Below are positions 34,401-43,272 of a stretch of DNA of 64,000 nucleotides, piece after piece. Position numbers and translations under genes: made by a program. Under the pieces are notes generated by a model, which did not search any database, was not told the origin of the DNA, and worked only from the letters and a program-made list of their open reading frames with translations. This stretch comes from JAENVU01 sp964639075 (GTDB lineage: Bacteria; Actinomycetota; Acidimicrobiia; IMCC26256; JAENVU01). The stretch is taken from NCBI GenBank assembly GCA_964639075.1, contig CAZXCB010000001.1:22567-86566 (forward strand). Direction: 5' to 3'. Each line of letters opens with the position of its first letter. Position 1 is the stretch's first letter.

Positions 34401-36149
34401 TCACATCAGTCCGACGCGCGCCAGCGCCGCGGCCGCGCCGAGGTCGCCGTCGATGGTGAGGCGGCGGGTCGCGAACGCGTCGGGACCACTCAGGTCCCCG
34501 TTCGCGATCAGCACGTAGTCGTCGCCGCTGGCGCGGATCGTGACCGTCACGTCGTCGCGCTCCGAGGGACTCGTCTCGACCTCGAGGGTGCCGTCGCGCA
34601 GCGTGACGATCCAGATCCCGCCGGCATCCCCGGTCAGTGCGAATTGCACGACGAGATCGACTCCATCGGCGCGAGCCGGGTCGAACCGGTCCGGCATGCG
34701 GGCGAACAGCGCCTCGGCCGACGCCACCCGCTCCGACGCGGGCCTGGAGGCGATCTGGCGCTCCCGAGGCATGACGTCGGCTTCCATCGCCGCGATCGAC
34801 TCGACGAGGATGTCGACGATCCGGTCGGCGATCGCCCGATCGATCGTGAGCGGCGGCGCCACGCCGACCGTCTCCATGCCCATCGCCCGGCAGTAGAGGC
34901 CGCGGTCCCAGGCCTCGAGCTCGACCTGGGTGCACGCCTGGTGCGGGTGCGCGAATCCCCGCTTGGTGGTCTTCTCCGCGACGAGCTCGATCCCGATCAT
35001 CAACCCGACGCCGCGGATGTCGCCCACGGTCTCGAATCCATCGAGGCGATCACGCAGCTGCTCCTGGAGGTACGTGCCGACGTCGCGCGCGTTCGCGGCG
35101 AGGTCCTCGCGTTCGATCAGGTCGATGTTGGCGATGGCCGCGGCACAGCACGTGGGGTGCCCCGAGTAGGTGAAGCCGTGACTGACCGGCATCTGATCGG
35201 GCAGACCTTCCGCGATCGTGGTCCAGACGTGACCGCCGACGACCGACGCGCCGAGCGGGAGATAGCCACTCGTGATGCCCTTGGCCAGGGTGACGATGTC
35301 CGGGCGGACGTCGTAGAGCTCCATGCCGAACATCGCACCCGCTCGACCGAACCCGGTCACGACCTCGTCGAGGATGAGCAGGATCCCGTGCTCGTCGCAG
35401 ATCTCGCGGATGCGCTGGAAGTAGCCCGCCGGTGGCGGGACGATACCGGCGGCGCCGATGACCGGCTCCGCGATGAACGCGGCGATCGTGTCGGGGCCCT
35501 CGCGCTCGACGAGCCGGGCGAGCTCCTCGGCGCACGCGATGCCGCACTCCGGGTACTCGAGACCGAGCTCGCACTTGTAGCAGTACGGCGCGGCGACGTG
35601 GTCGAAGCCCGGGGCTTCCGGCCCGAAGTTCCATCGCATGGGCATGATGCCGGTCGCGGTCATCGTCGCGATCGTGAGTCCGTGGTAGCCGTGGTGGCGG
35701 GCGACGATCGTGCACCGCTGCGGCTCGCCCTGCACCGACCAGTACATCCGGGCGAGCTTGATGTTGGTCTCGTTGGCCTCCGAGCCGCCCGAGCTGAACA
35801 TCACGTGGTCGAGCCCGTACTCGGGCGGGAACATCGACGTCAGCTTCTCGGCGAGCTCGATCGCACGGGGATGCGACTGGCCGTGGAACGTCGTGAAGTA
35901 CTCGAGCTCCTCCATCTGCGCGGTGACCGCGGCGATGATCTCGGGTCGGCGGTGCCCGACCGCGACGCACCACAGACCGGCGAACCCGTCGATGAGGCGT
36001 CGACCGCGATCGTCCGTGATCCACACGCCGTCTCCTTCGACGACGACGCGCGCGCCGACGTCGGTCATCTCCCTCGGCGCGGTCACCGGATGGATGACGT
36101 GGGCGGCGTCACGCACCGCGAGCGGTGTCATCGGCAGGGATCCGGTCAT
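34401..36149 (-). CDS. Class III aminotransferase fused to a C-terminal SCP2 sterol-carrier-like domain
   Basis: This is a 582-residue protein. Residues 1-460 are a fold-type I class III aminotransferase: VMFSSGGSEANETNIKLAR, LLILDEVVTGFGRAGAMFG, with PLP-binding Lys290 in IVTLAKGITSGYLPLG. They resemble omega-transaminases (putrescine, beta-alanine or taurine-pyruvate type). Residues about 480-582 look like an SCP2 lipid-binding domain (ADGVDLVVQFALTGDAGG, WIVTLRDGTLEVET, DYVLIANGDLSGPDAF). The ATG overlaps the stop of the TetR gene. The fusion suggests a hydrophobic amine or ketone substrate. Confidence 0.87.
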   Translation of the reverse strand: MTGSLPMTPLAVRDAAHVIHPVTAPREMTDVGARVVVEGDGVWITDDRGRRLIDGFAGLWCVAVGHRRPEIIAAVTAQMEELEYFTTFHGQSHPRAIELAEKLTSMFPPEYGLDHVMFSSGGSEANETNIKLARMYWSVQGEPQRCTIVARHHGYHGLTIATMTATGIMPMRWNFGPEAPGFDHVAAPYCYKCELGLEYPECGIACAEELARLVEREGPDTIAAFIAEPVIGAAGIVPPPAGYFQRIREICDEHGILLILDEVVTGFGRAGAMFGMELYDVRPDIVTLAKGITSGYLPLGASVVGGHVWTTIAEGLPDQMPVSHGFTYSGHPTCCAAAIANIDLIEREDLAANARDVGTYLQEQLRDRLDGFETVGDIRGVGLMIGIELVAEKTTKRGFAHPHQACTQVELEAWDRGLYCRAMGMETVGVAPPLTIDRAIADRIVDILVESIAAMEADVMPRERQIASRPASERVASAEALFARMPDRFDPARADGVDLVVQFALTGDAGGIWIVTLRDGTLEVETSPSERDDVTVTIRASGDDYVLIANGDLSGPDAFATRRLTIDGDLGAAAALARVGLM

Positions 36150-36769
36150 CGTGTCCTCGCTCTCGCTCGGGCCGGACGGGACGCGCCCGGCGGGCTCGCC
36201 GGCCGGAGCGATCGGACGAGGTGCTCGACCACCGCGACCGCGGCGTCGCGGTCGCCGGTGCGCAACACATGCAACGTCGCCTCGGCCCACGCGCCGCTCA
36301 ACACGCGTGCCAGGGCGTCCGGGTCGAGCTCCACGATCTCGCCGCGTGCGGCGGCCGCGGCGAGGACGTCGCGCACCATCGTCACGGCGTTCTCGTGATC
36401 GGCGCGGCCGGCCTCGTCCAATGCGGGGATGACCCATGCGTCGCGCAGGAAGAAGCGGGCTTCGTCGAGGTCGTGCAGCGCCGCCAGGTACGCGTGGAAC
36501 GACGCCAGCATCTTCGACACGATGTCGCCCTCGACCGGCATCGCCGCGATCGAGATGGTGCTCAGGCGCTCGTAGAGGCGGTGTTGGAGCTCGCGACCGA
36601 TCTCGTCCTTGTCGGCGAACCAGTAGTAGACCGCGCCCTTCGTCACGTCGGCGGCCGCGGCGATCTCCTCGATCGACACCGCCGCGTAGCCGCGCCGGGC
36701 GAACTCGCGCAGCGCGGTCGCCAGAATGCGGTCGCGCGTCTCCTGGCCTCGCGGCATCCGGCGGGCCAT
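36146..36769 (-). CDS. TetR-family regulator of the aminotransferase operon
   Basis: This 207-residue protein has DNA-binding residues 8-57: QETRDRILATALREFARRGY, then SIEEIAAAADVTKGAVYYWFADKDE. Its TGA overlaps the ATG of the aminotransferase-SCP2 gene (ATGA), so they are one operon. A nested pair of palindromes at 36845-36876 lies about 80-105 bases before its start and is the probable operator. In-frame upstream codons to 36841 would run into that region, so I use the ATG at 36769. Confidence 0.86.
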   Translation of the reverse strand: MARRMPRGQETRDRILATALREFARRGYAAVSIEEIAAAADVTKGAVYYWFADKDEIGRELQHRLYERLSTISIAAMPVEGDIVSKMLASFHAYLAALHDLDEARFFLRDAWVIPALDEAGRADHENAVTMVRDVLAAAAARGEIVELDPDALARVLSGAWAEATLHVLRTGDRDAAVAVVEHLVRSLRPASPPGASRPARARARTR

Positions 36770-36844
36770 CGTCAACCCGCCATGCGAAGTGGGTCGTTCA
36801 CGGAGGCTCCTCGCCCGGCCCGATCCGGCCGGCTCGACCACGGA

Positions 36845-36876
36845 ACATACGTAGCGTATGTATTTCGTACGCTACG
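36845..36876. promoter_or_regulatory. Nested palindromic operator upstream of the TetR gene
   Basis: Two overlapping perfect inverted repeats are visible: ACATACG-TAG-CGTATGT (36845-36861) and CGTAGCGTA/TACGCTACG (36850-36858 with 36868-36876). They lie in an AT-richer gap between two minus-strand genes. This architecture fits cooperative binding of two TetR dimers. Confidence 0.65.
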
Positions 36877-36904
36877 CAGCAAGCCGCGATCGAGGAGCCC
36901 GCGC

Positions 36905-37357
36905 TCAGTCGGTCATGACGATTCGTCGGCCCGACACGAGCTCGCACCGGATCCGCACGACGTGGTCGCGGGCGCCGCGCGCCCACGGGCGGACCGGGAG
37001 GGGTTCGAGCGGCGCGAGCTCCTCGGCCCCGACCTCGGTCGCCTGACCGATCATCAGCACGCTCCAACCGGCGTGACCGGCGGCGTCGAAGTCGTCGACC
37101 TCGAACGCGACCACGGTGCGATCGAGCGCGGCCGAGAGCTTCGTGCCGGCGGCCGTCCGGAAGATGACGTCGTGGCCGACCAGGCAGAAGTTGACGGGGA
37201 AGACCGCGGGGAGCGCACCGCACGAGACCGCGACGCGGCCGATCGGGCGGCGGGCCGCGAGTGCGAAGCACTCCGCCTCGCTCAGGGTCTCGAGCCCGGC
37301 ATCGACGACCCCCGAGGTCTCGAACTCCGAGTACGGATCGTACGAACCCCCTCGCAT
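36905..37357 (-). CDS. Pyridoxamine 5'-phosphate oxidase-like FMN-binding split-barrel protein
   Basis: This 150-residue protein contains LSEAECFALAARRPIGRVAVSCGALPAVFPVNF and VIFRTAAGTKLSAAL, the N-terminal beta-barrel pattern of the PNPOx-like split barrel found in many actinobacterial flavin or F420-binding proteins. HAGWSVLMIGQATEV is the second half. It may bind FMN, F420 or heme. Most such proteins have no proven substrate. It is divergent from the CBS-domain gene. Confidence 0.85.
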   Translation of the reverse strand: MRGGSYDPYSEFETSGVVDAGLETLSEAECFALAARRPIGRVAVSCGALPAVFPVNFCLVGHDVIFRTAAGTKLSAALDRTVVAFEVDDFDAAGHAGWSVLMIGQATEVGAEELAPLEPLPVRPWARGARDHVVRIRCELVSGRRIVMTD

Positions 37358-37536
37358 CGCCCCACGGTGGGCGCGCCTGCGTTGCGTCGCCAGGGGCGAA
37401 GGACCCGGGCGAGTCGCCGGCGGATCACCCCTTGCGGCGGGGGCGGTCTGCCGTCATGCTGGGAGACCTCGCCGGGGCGTCACGGCGCCCGGGACGGCCC
37501 GGCGCGATGTTGCCGACCGGGTGCCCGGAGGTGCCC

Positions 37537-37968
37537 ATGCTCGTCGAGGCGATCCTCGCTCGGAAGGGCCGCGAGGTCTTCACCGTCGATCCCTACGCGA
37601 CCATCGGCACGGTGACCGAGCTCCTCCGAACCCACCACGTCGGCGCCCTCGTCGTGTCGACCGACGGCGTCGCGGTCGGGGGCATCGTGTCCGAACGTGA
37701 CATCGTCCGCGCCATCGCGGAGACCGGGCACCAGGCGCTGGGCGCGCCGGTCGCGTCGGTCATGACCGAGGACGTCGTCACCTGCACTCCGGCGACGACG
37801 ACCGAAGAGCTGATGGGAACGGTCACCACCCGCCGCATCCGTCACGTGCCCGTCGTCGACGAGAGCCGGCTGATCGGCCTGGTCTCGATCGGCGACATCG
37901 TCGCGGCGCGGGTCCACGAGCTGGAGGAGGAGGCGCACCTCCTGCACGAGTACATCAACTCGCGCTGA
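37537..37968 (+). CDS. CBS-domain-pair protein
   Basis: This 143-residue stand-alone CBS pair contains FTVDPYATIGTVTELLRTHHVGALVVST with VGGIVSERDIVRAIAE, then SVMTEDVVTCTPATTTEELMGT and RRIRHVPVVDESRLIGLVSIGDIV. Such modules sense adenosine nucleotides and adjust partner enzymes or transporters. GGAGG sits five bases before the ATG at 37537. A longer open frame upstream has no second support. Confidence 0.87.
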   Translation: MLVEAILARKGREVFTVDPYATIGTVTELLRTHHVGALVVSTDGVAVGGIVSERDIVRAIAETGHQALGAPVASVMTEDVVTCTPATTTEELMGTVTTRRIRHVPVVDESRLIGLVSIGDIVAARVHELEEEAHLLHEYINSR

Positions 37969-37969
37969 G

Positions 37970-38197
37970 GCGTACCGACCTTCGGCGGTCGCGGGCCGTC
38001 AGTCGATCCACGCGATCACCTCGGCGATCGCGGCAACCGACACGGACATCCACGCGGCGAGCGTCGCCACGTGTGACGGCATCGCGCAGGACCGCTTCGA
38101 CCTCGCCGATCGGACCGGCGGGAAGATCGACGCCGCGCGTCAGCAGGAGATCCGCCGCGCGCTCACCGGCGTCGTCGACGCCGTGGCGGCTCGATAG
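37970..38197 (+). pseudogene. ACT-domain gene remnant without a start
   Basis: The frame ending at TAG 38195-38197 reads SIHAITSAIAATDTDIHAAS, then VATCDGIAQDRFDLADRTGG and a helical tail to VAAR. This matches the second half of an ACT domain such as the C-terminus of GlnD-like or amino-acid-sensing proteins. The upstream part is not recognisable and there is no start codon before the CBS gene. It is probably the leftover 3' end of a deleted gene. The high third-position GC shows it was coding. Confidence 0.55.
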
Positions 38198-38242
38198 CGC
38201 GTCGGTGCGCGTCCGCGTGGAGATCCTGCGGCGAGGGTCCGG

Positions 38243-40021
38243 TCAGGTGTCGTCGTTCATGACCCGCACCGTGCCGATGCCGTCGCGGACACCGGCACCG
38301 GTGACGGTGACCGTGAACGTCTCCGCGGAGAAGGCCCCGTTCTCGTCGGTGTTGTCGCCGAAGACCGTCACCAGGAGCGCGAGGCTCGTCTTCCCGGCCC
38401 TGAGCGTCTTGACCTTGGCGATCGTCACGGGCAGGAAGTCGTCGCCGACGGTCTTGCCGTTGACGGCCGTCGCGCCCTTGAAGACGCCGACGACATCCGA
38501 GCCGTTCGTGATCGTGTAGGTGAGCGCCGTGTCGAGCAGGACCGGACTCGACGCCTGGATCGGGATGACGGCAGTGCCCTTGCACCGCAACGCACCACCG
38601 CAGGCGACGGCTTCTCCCGTCTCGTAGACCGTCGCGTCGCCGACGGAGATCCCGGTGTCGGGCTCGATCGTGTCATCGTCGTCGACGATCGTGACCATCC
38701 CGACATCGTCGTTGGCGACGAGCCCACTCGACACGCTGACGACCTGGACGATGATCGTCTCGGTCGACTCCGCGCTCTGGTCGGGAGTGATCGGGATGGT
38801 GAACTTGGCAGTGCTCTTGCCGGCCAGGATCTTGAGGACCTTCGGCTTCGTCGCAGGCGTGTGCTTGTAGTCCGACGCCGTCGGGACGGTCTCGGTGCCC
38901 TTCAGGGTGCCGTTGGCCGATCCGCCCGTCGTGTTGTCGGCGATGACCGTCACCGTGGAGTCGACCACAGCCGGCTGGCTCAGTGAGACGACGACGCTCG
39001 CCGAGCTCTTGCAGTCGATGCCGGCGCAACCGTGCGCGCCGAGGCCGCCGTCGCCCTCGTGGACGGTGACGTCACCGACGTTGACGTCGATGCCCGACTG
39101 ATCCGCATAGTCGTGGGTCGACGTGATGAACGCCCATTGCGAGGTGCTGTTGTCGACCGACGCCGTACCGAAGACGAAGAAGTTGAAGAAGCCGCACCGC
39201 GTGTCCGGCGAGGTCAGGGGCACGGCGTCGAAGACGTCGCCGAACAGCAGCACCGGCTTCGCGTTCTTGCCGGCCATCGGGTTGGCGACGGTCGGGTCCT
39301 GGACCTTGGTGAGGCTGCCCGGAGCGGTGTCACCGCTGAGCGAGGCGTTCGTCGACGTGACGTCGGCCGCGCACTGGACCGGTGTCGGCCCACCCCACGG
39401 ATCCATGCCCCCGGCACCGTCGAAGTCGAACACGACCCAGCTCTGGCCGGCGGTGAGGTCGGTGTCGCACCGGATGTCGAGCGTCGTGTCGAGTCGCAGC
39501 CGCATGGTGAGCGTGCCCGCGTTGAGGTTGCCCGTGTGCGCCCCGAGGTCGCTGAATGCCGTCGTCACCTTCGCCACGAGCAGGTCGTCGTCGCAGACGC
39601 CCGCGGTCGGCGACGCCGATGCCCGCACGAACTCGAACGGCGTGAACGACGACGACACCGAGAAGTTCGTCGCGCCGTCGATCGTTCCGGTGAACTCGAT
39701 CGGGTCCGGAGCCTGGAAGCCCGCGGTGGTCTCGTCGTCGTCGTAGATGCTCGTGCAGGCCGGGTCGGACCCGAAGTCGACCAGACCGTCGGGGGCGCCG
39801 AACGGCGCCAGGAACTCGTTGTCGGCGCCGTCCTGGCATTGCGTCGACGCGCCGCCGAGCGACGAGCTCTGCTGGCTCCCGAAGCCGAATGCGCCGCCGA
39901 CGAGGGACATCTGGAACGCCGCCGCGTGGGCCGCCGGTGCCGCAGCGATCGAAGCCCCGGCCAGGAGGGCGAGCGTGGCGCCGAGGCCGGCGACGCGTCG
40001 GCCGATACGTCCGTTCACCAT
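38243..40021 (-). CDS. Secreted Calx-beta protein with choice-of-anchor-like N-terminal domain
   Basis: This 592-residue protein has a signal peptide (LGATLALLAGASIAAAPAAHA). The first 300 residues are a beta-rich extracellular domain beginning AAFQMSLVGGAFGFGSQQSS with EFLAPFGAPDGLVDFGSDPAC. The C-terminal half holds two Calx-beta domains (about 315-450 and 465-592), with DVTVHEGDGG and DATVYETGEA openings and VDDDD and NDD closings. It ends without an anchor, so it is probably released or held by calcium. GGAGG precedes the ATG. It is the third Calx-beta protein in the window. Confidence 0.78.
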   Translation of the reverse strand: MVNGRIGRRVAGLGATLALLAGASIAAAPAAHAAAFQMSLVGGAFGFGSQQSSSLGGASTQCQDGADNEFLAPFGAPDGLVDFGSDPACTSIYDDDETTAGFQAPDPIEFTGTIDGATNFSVSSSFTPFEFVRASASPTAGVCDDDLLVAKVTTAFSDLGAHTGNLNAGTLTMRLRLDTTLDIRCDTDLTAGQSWVVFDFDGAGGMDPWGGPTPVQCAADVTSTNASLSGDTAPGSLTKVQDPTVANPMAGKNAKPVLLFGDVFDAVPLTSPDTRCGFFNFFVFGTASVDNSTSQWAFITSTHDYADQSGIDVNVGDVTVHEGDGGLGAHGCAGIDCKSSASVVVSLSQPAVVDSTVTVIADNTTGGSANGTLKGTETVPTASDYKHTPATKPKVLKILAGKSTAKFTIPITPDQSAESTETIIVQVVSVSSGLVANDDVGMVTIVDDDDTIEPDTGISVGDATVYETGEAVACGGALRCKGTAVIPIQASSPVLLDTALTYTITNGSDVVGVFKGATAVNGKTVGDDFLPVTIAKVKTLRAGKTSLALLVTVFGDNTDENGAFSAETFTVTVTGAGVRDGIGTVRVMNDDT

Positions 40022-40163
40022 AACGAGCCCTCCCCCAGGGTCGGTCAGCGACCCCATGTAAGCATCTCGACACGGTCGCGCGCCCGCGTGAGCCGAGATC
40101 GTGCGCTTCTCGGCGTCCTCGAGGGCGTGACCGAGGCCGTCGCCGTCCGTCGGATGCGGGCGG

Positions 40164-41180
40164 TCACCGCGCGAGGCGCGCTCCGGTCACCGCCGTCAGC
40201 GCGGCCGTCGCCGCCGGGATCAACACCCCGAACGGGTGGTCGCCACCCGCGCCGTCGCGTGCCTCGATGCCGGCGGCCTCGAGGAGGATCCGGGTGCCGT
40301 GCAGCGCGCGGTACCAGTCCAGGTGGGCCAGGTCGTGCCCCGGTGCGAGCGCTCGATACCGGGCCTCGAACCGCCGCGCGACGCGAGCCCCGACGCGACG
40401 GATGACCGCCGCGAGTGGCGCCGGCGCGGCGAGCGGCGGGTTGGCGAGGAGGAGCGCGGTGAACGCGACGTCGTAGGCCGGCTCGGCCCGGATGGACGCG
40501 GTCCAGTCGATCACCGTGACCTCACCGGTCTCCTGCACGAGGAGGTTGAACGGATGCAGATCGCCATGACAGATCACGGTCGGGCCTTCGAGGGGACGAC
40601 GCCCGGTGAGCGCGCGCAGCGCACCGACGAGGTCGGACCGACCGAGCGCCTCGGCGCCTTCGCCGAAGTGGTGCAGCAGCTGGTCGACGCTCCACGCCGC
40701 CGTCGGCGCGGCCGCGCGCACCGCGTCGCTCACCGGCCCGGGATCGAGCGCGTGCAACGCCGTCATCGGCGCGGCGAGCTGCCCCGGCAGCCGCGACAGC
40801 AGTCGTGGCGCCCGGCGCAGCGCGCCGATACCGTCGAGGTCGCCGAGCGGCGGTGCCCCGACCGCGAAGTCCATCACCGACCAGGTGCCTCCGAGCTCCG
40901 CGTCGGCCGGTCCGATCAACCTGACGTGCGGGGTCGGGCACCCGAGCTCGGCCACGACGTGCTGCACGGCGAGCTCCTTCGCTCCCATCGTGGCGTCGGG
41001 CGCGATCCGGAACACCAGCTCGGTGGGCACGTCGGCCGGCTGGCCGCGGAGCCGGATCCGGTACATCGAGGCCCAGAACCCACCGGTGAGCGCGACAGGG
41101 TCCGACAGGAGGGACACCCCCGGCCAGGCGTCCGCCACCCGCGCCTCGATCAGACCTGCGATATCGGATTTGAGCGTCAC
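40164..41180 (-). CDS. Aminoglycoside phosphotransferase (APH)-fold kinase
   Basis: This 338-residue protein starts at a GTG. The catalytic loop is VICHGDLHPFNLLVQ (HGDxHxxN) with the metal-binding VTVIDWTASIRAEPAYDVAF downstream. The N-lobe has LTGGFWASMYRIRLRG and ELVFRIAP. These are hallmarks of the APH/choline kinase superfamily, here of the actinobacterial phosphotransferase type that may act on small metabolites, macrolides or acyl-CoA-linked substrates. No resistance role is shown. It is divergent from a MerR gene 40 bases away; the AT-rich gap likely holds both promoters. Confidence 0.85.
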   Translation of the reverse strand: MTLKSDIAGLIEARVADAWPGVSLLSDPVALTGGFWASMYRIRLRGQPADVPTELVFRIAPDATMGAKELAVQHVVAELGCPTPHVRLIGPADAELGGTWSVMDFAVGAPPLGDLDGIGALRRAPRLLSRLPGQLAAPMTALHALDPGPVSDAVRAAAPTAAWSVDQLLHHFGEGAEALGRSDLVGALRALTGRRPLEGPTVICHGDLHPFNLLVQETGEVTVIDWTASIRAEPAYDVAFTALLLANPPLAAPAPLAAVIRRVGARVARRFEARYRALAPGHDLAHLDWYRALHGTRILLEAAGIEARDGAGGDHPFGVLIPAATAALTAVTGARLAR

Positions 41181-41220
41181 GGTCTTTACCGTAACAGTGA
41201 TATCTGGTATCGTCCACCCG

Positions 41221-41994
41221 ATGCCCGCCACTTCTCCAGCTGGTTCCTCACACGCCGCCACCCCGTCCGCCACCGGGTGGACGATCGACGAGCTCGCGGG
41301 CCGGGCCGGCCTGCCGGTCCGCACGATCCGGGAGTACCAGACCCTCGGGGTGCTGCCACCACCGCGCCGGGAGGGCCGCGTCGGACGGTACGGCTCGAGC
41401 CACCTCCGCCGGCTCGAGCTGATCGCACGCCTGCGCGCTCGCGGCTACTCGCTCGCCGGCATCGGCGACCTGCTCGGACGCTGGCGCGACGGCGCGGACC
41501 TCGGCGAGGTGCTCGGGCTCGAACCCGACCAGCTCGTGCACATCGACGAACCGGGGGCGCCGGCCACCCTCGAGCAGCTCTGCTCGCTCCTGCCGACGAT
41601 GCTCCCCGAGCATCTCGACGCCCTCGAAGCCACCGGTGTGGTCGAGCGGTGTGGCCCCGACCACTACTGCATCCCGAGCCCGTCGCTGCTCCAGCTCGCG
41701 AGAGAGGCGATGGCCGCCGGGCTCGGACCCGACGACGTGCTCACGCTGCTCGGCGCGATCCGTCGCGCCGCCGACACCGTCGTCGACGACGTGGTGCGCC
41801 AGCTCGACCGGCTGCCCGCCACTGCCACCGCGGACACCACGGCGGCGTTCCTCCAGCGCGGTCGGGGTCTCCTCGCCCACGGTGTCGGTCGGCTCACCCT
41901 CCATCGGATCGGCCGACGCCTCGGCATCGCCGACGAAGCCGACGTCGATCCGACGATCCGTCGCATCGTCGAACCCCGGGGCACCACCGCATGA
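41221..41994 (+). CDS. MerR-family transcriptional regulator with long effector domain
   Basis: This 257-residue protein has the N-terminal MerR domain TIDELAGRAGLPVRTIREYQTLGVLPPPRREGRVG with RYGSSHLRRLELIARLRARGYSL. The C-terminal 170 residues are helical and lack the usual metal cysteines, so a small organic effector is likely. The ATG immediately follows an AT-rich stretch (GTGATATCTGGTATCG) without a ribosome site, consistent with a leaderless transcript. It overlaps the methyltransferase start (ATGA). Confidence 0.85.
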   Translation: MPATSPAGSSHAATPSATGWTIDELAGRAGLPVRTIREYQTLGVLPPPRREGRVGRYGSSHLRRLELIARLRARGYSLAGIGDLLGRWRDGADLGEVLGLEPDQLVHIDEPGAPATLEQLCSLLPTMLPEHLDALEATGVVERCGPDHYCIPSPSLLQLAREAMAAGLGPDDVLTLLGAIRRAADTVVDDVVRQLDRLPATATADTTAAFLQRGRGLLAHGVGRLTLHRIGRRLGIADEADVDPTIRRIVEPRGTTA

Positions 41995-42836
41995 CGGTCT
42001 CGGAGAATCTCGAACAGTTCGAATCCTGGAACGGCGACAGCGGGAACCGCTGGGTCGCGCGCGCGGACGAACGCGATCAGGTCCTCGCACCGGTGGCCGA
42101 CGCCCTCTTCGCGGCCGCCGCCCTCACGCCGGGATGCCGGGTCCTCGACCTCGGGTGCGGCTGCGGGGCGACCACGCTCCGGGCCGCGGCGCTCGTCGGC
42201 GCCGCGGGATCGACGACGGGGATCGACCTCTCGGAGCCGATGCTCGACGTCGCGCGTCGGCGCGCGCTCGACCAGCGCGCCGACACGGACCTGGTGCACG
42301 GCGACGCGCAGACGTATCCGTTCGCGTCCGGGTCGGTCGACGTGGTCATCGGTCGCTTCGGGACGATGTTCTTCTCCGACCCGGTCGCCGCCTTCGCCAA
42401 CATCGCCACGGCACTTCGACCCGGCGGCCGCCTCGTCCTCGCCACGTGGCAGCCGCTCGGAGCCAACGAATGGCTGCTCGTGCCGGGTGCTGCACTCCTC
42501 GCCCACACCCACCTGCCCGACCAGCCGCCGGGTGGACCGGGGATGTTCGCGCAGTCGGATCCCGACACCGTCACCACGGTGCTGCGCGACGCCGGATTCA
42601 CCGACATCGCGCTCGAGGCCACCGAGGTCACCTTCGTCGTCGGGCCGACGATCGACGCGGCGGTCGAGTACCTCGCCGACAGCGGGCCGGGACGACTCCT
42701 CCTCGACGCCATCCCCGAGGGGCCGGCCCGCGAGGCCGCACTCGCCGACGTCGGCGCGGCGCTCGTGCCGCATCTCCACGGATCCGGCGTCGAGCTCCGC
42801 GGCGGCATCTGGCTCGTCACGGCGCGCCGACCCTGA
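41991..42836 (+). CDS. Class I SAM-dependent methyltransferase (UbiE/COQ5-like)
   Basis: This 281-residue protein has motif I RVLDLGCGCGATTLRAA, the acidic TGIDLSEPMLDVARRRA, then LVHGDAQTYPFASGSVDVVIGRFG and TALRPGGRLVLATWQ. The C-terminal part carries the substrate domain. It resembles actinobacterial methyltransferases acting on small organic or natural-product-like acceptors. Translational coupling to the MerR gene suggests the regulator and enzyme respond to the same compound. Confidence 0.87.
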   Translation: MTVSENLEQFESWNGDSGNRWVARADERDQVLAPVADALFAAAALTPGCRVLDLGCGCGATTLRAAALVGAAGSTTGIDLSEPMLDVARRRALDQRADTDLVHGDAQTYPFASGSVDVVIGRFGTMFFSDPVAAFANIATALRPGGRLVLATWQPLGANEWLLVPGAALLAHTHLPDQPPGGPGMFAQSDPDTVTTVLRDAGFTDIALEATEVTFVVGPTIDAAVEYLADSGPGRLLLDAIPEGPAREAALADVGAALVPHLHGSGVELRGGIWLVTARRP

Positions 42837-42880
42837 ACGGGAGAGACTCGGGGCGCAACGAGCCTGCGAGAGGAGCAGTC

Positions 42881-43246
42881 ATGAACGTTCGGATGGGTCT
42901 CGTGTTGGACTGCGGTGAGCCCGAAGCGTTGGCGGAGTTCTGGGCGGCGGCGCTCGGATACACCAACGTCGGGAGTGCCGGCAGCTACGTGATGCTCCTG
43001 CCGGTCGAGGGCGATGGACCCCAGCTGCTGTTGCAGAAGGTGCCGGAGCCGAAGGCGGGCAAGAACCGCATGCACCTCGACATCCACGTGGCGGACATCG
43101 AGGCCGAGGCGGCGCGCTTGACCGCGCTGGGTGCCCGTCGGGTCGCGGTGGAGCCGATGGGCGAGCACGGGACCCATTGGGTGTTGATGGCCGACCCGGA
43201 GGACAACGAGTTCTGCGTGTGCGACTCCGGCGCGGGCACCGACTGA
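42881..43246 (+). CDS. VOC-family glyoxalase-like protein
   Basis: This 121-residue protein has AGGAG upstream. It contains GLVLDCGEPEALAEFWAAALGY, MLLPVEGDGPQLLLQKVPEPK, NRMHLDIHVADIEAEAARL and HWVLMADPEDNEFCVCD, a VOC fold close to actinobacterial glyoxalase-like domain proteins. Some of these bind drugs or act in isomerisation. Function unknown. Confidence 0.85.
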   Translation: MNVRMGLVLDCGEPEALAEFWAAALGYTNVGSAGSYVMLLPVEGDGPQLLLQKVPEPKAGKNRMHLDIHVADIEAEAARLTALGARRVAVEPMGEHGTHWVLMADPEDNEFCVCDSGAGTD

Positions 43247-43272
43247 GGCGCACGCGTCTCCAGGACGCGGAC

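Noticed and set aside
40081..40120. Terminator hairpin GCCGAGA/TCTCGGC near 40092-40114
   Set aside because: A 7-bp stem with a 9-base loop lies upstream of the Calx-beta gene start and too far from any stop to be convincing.
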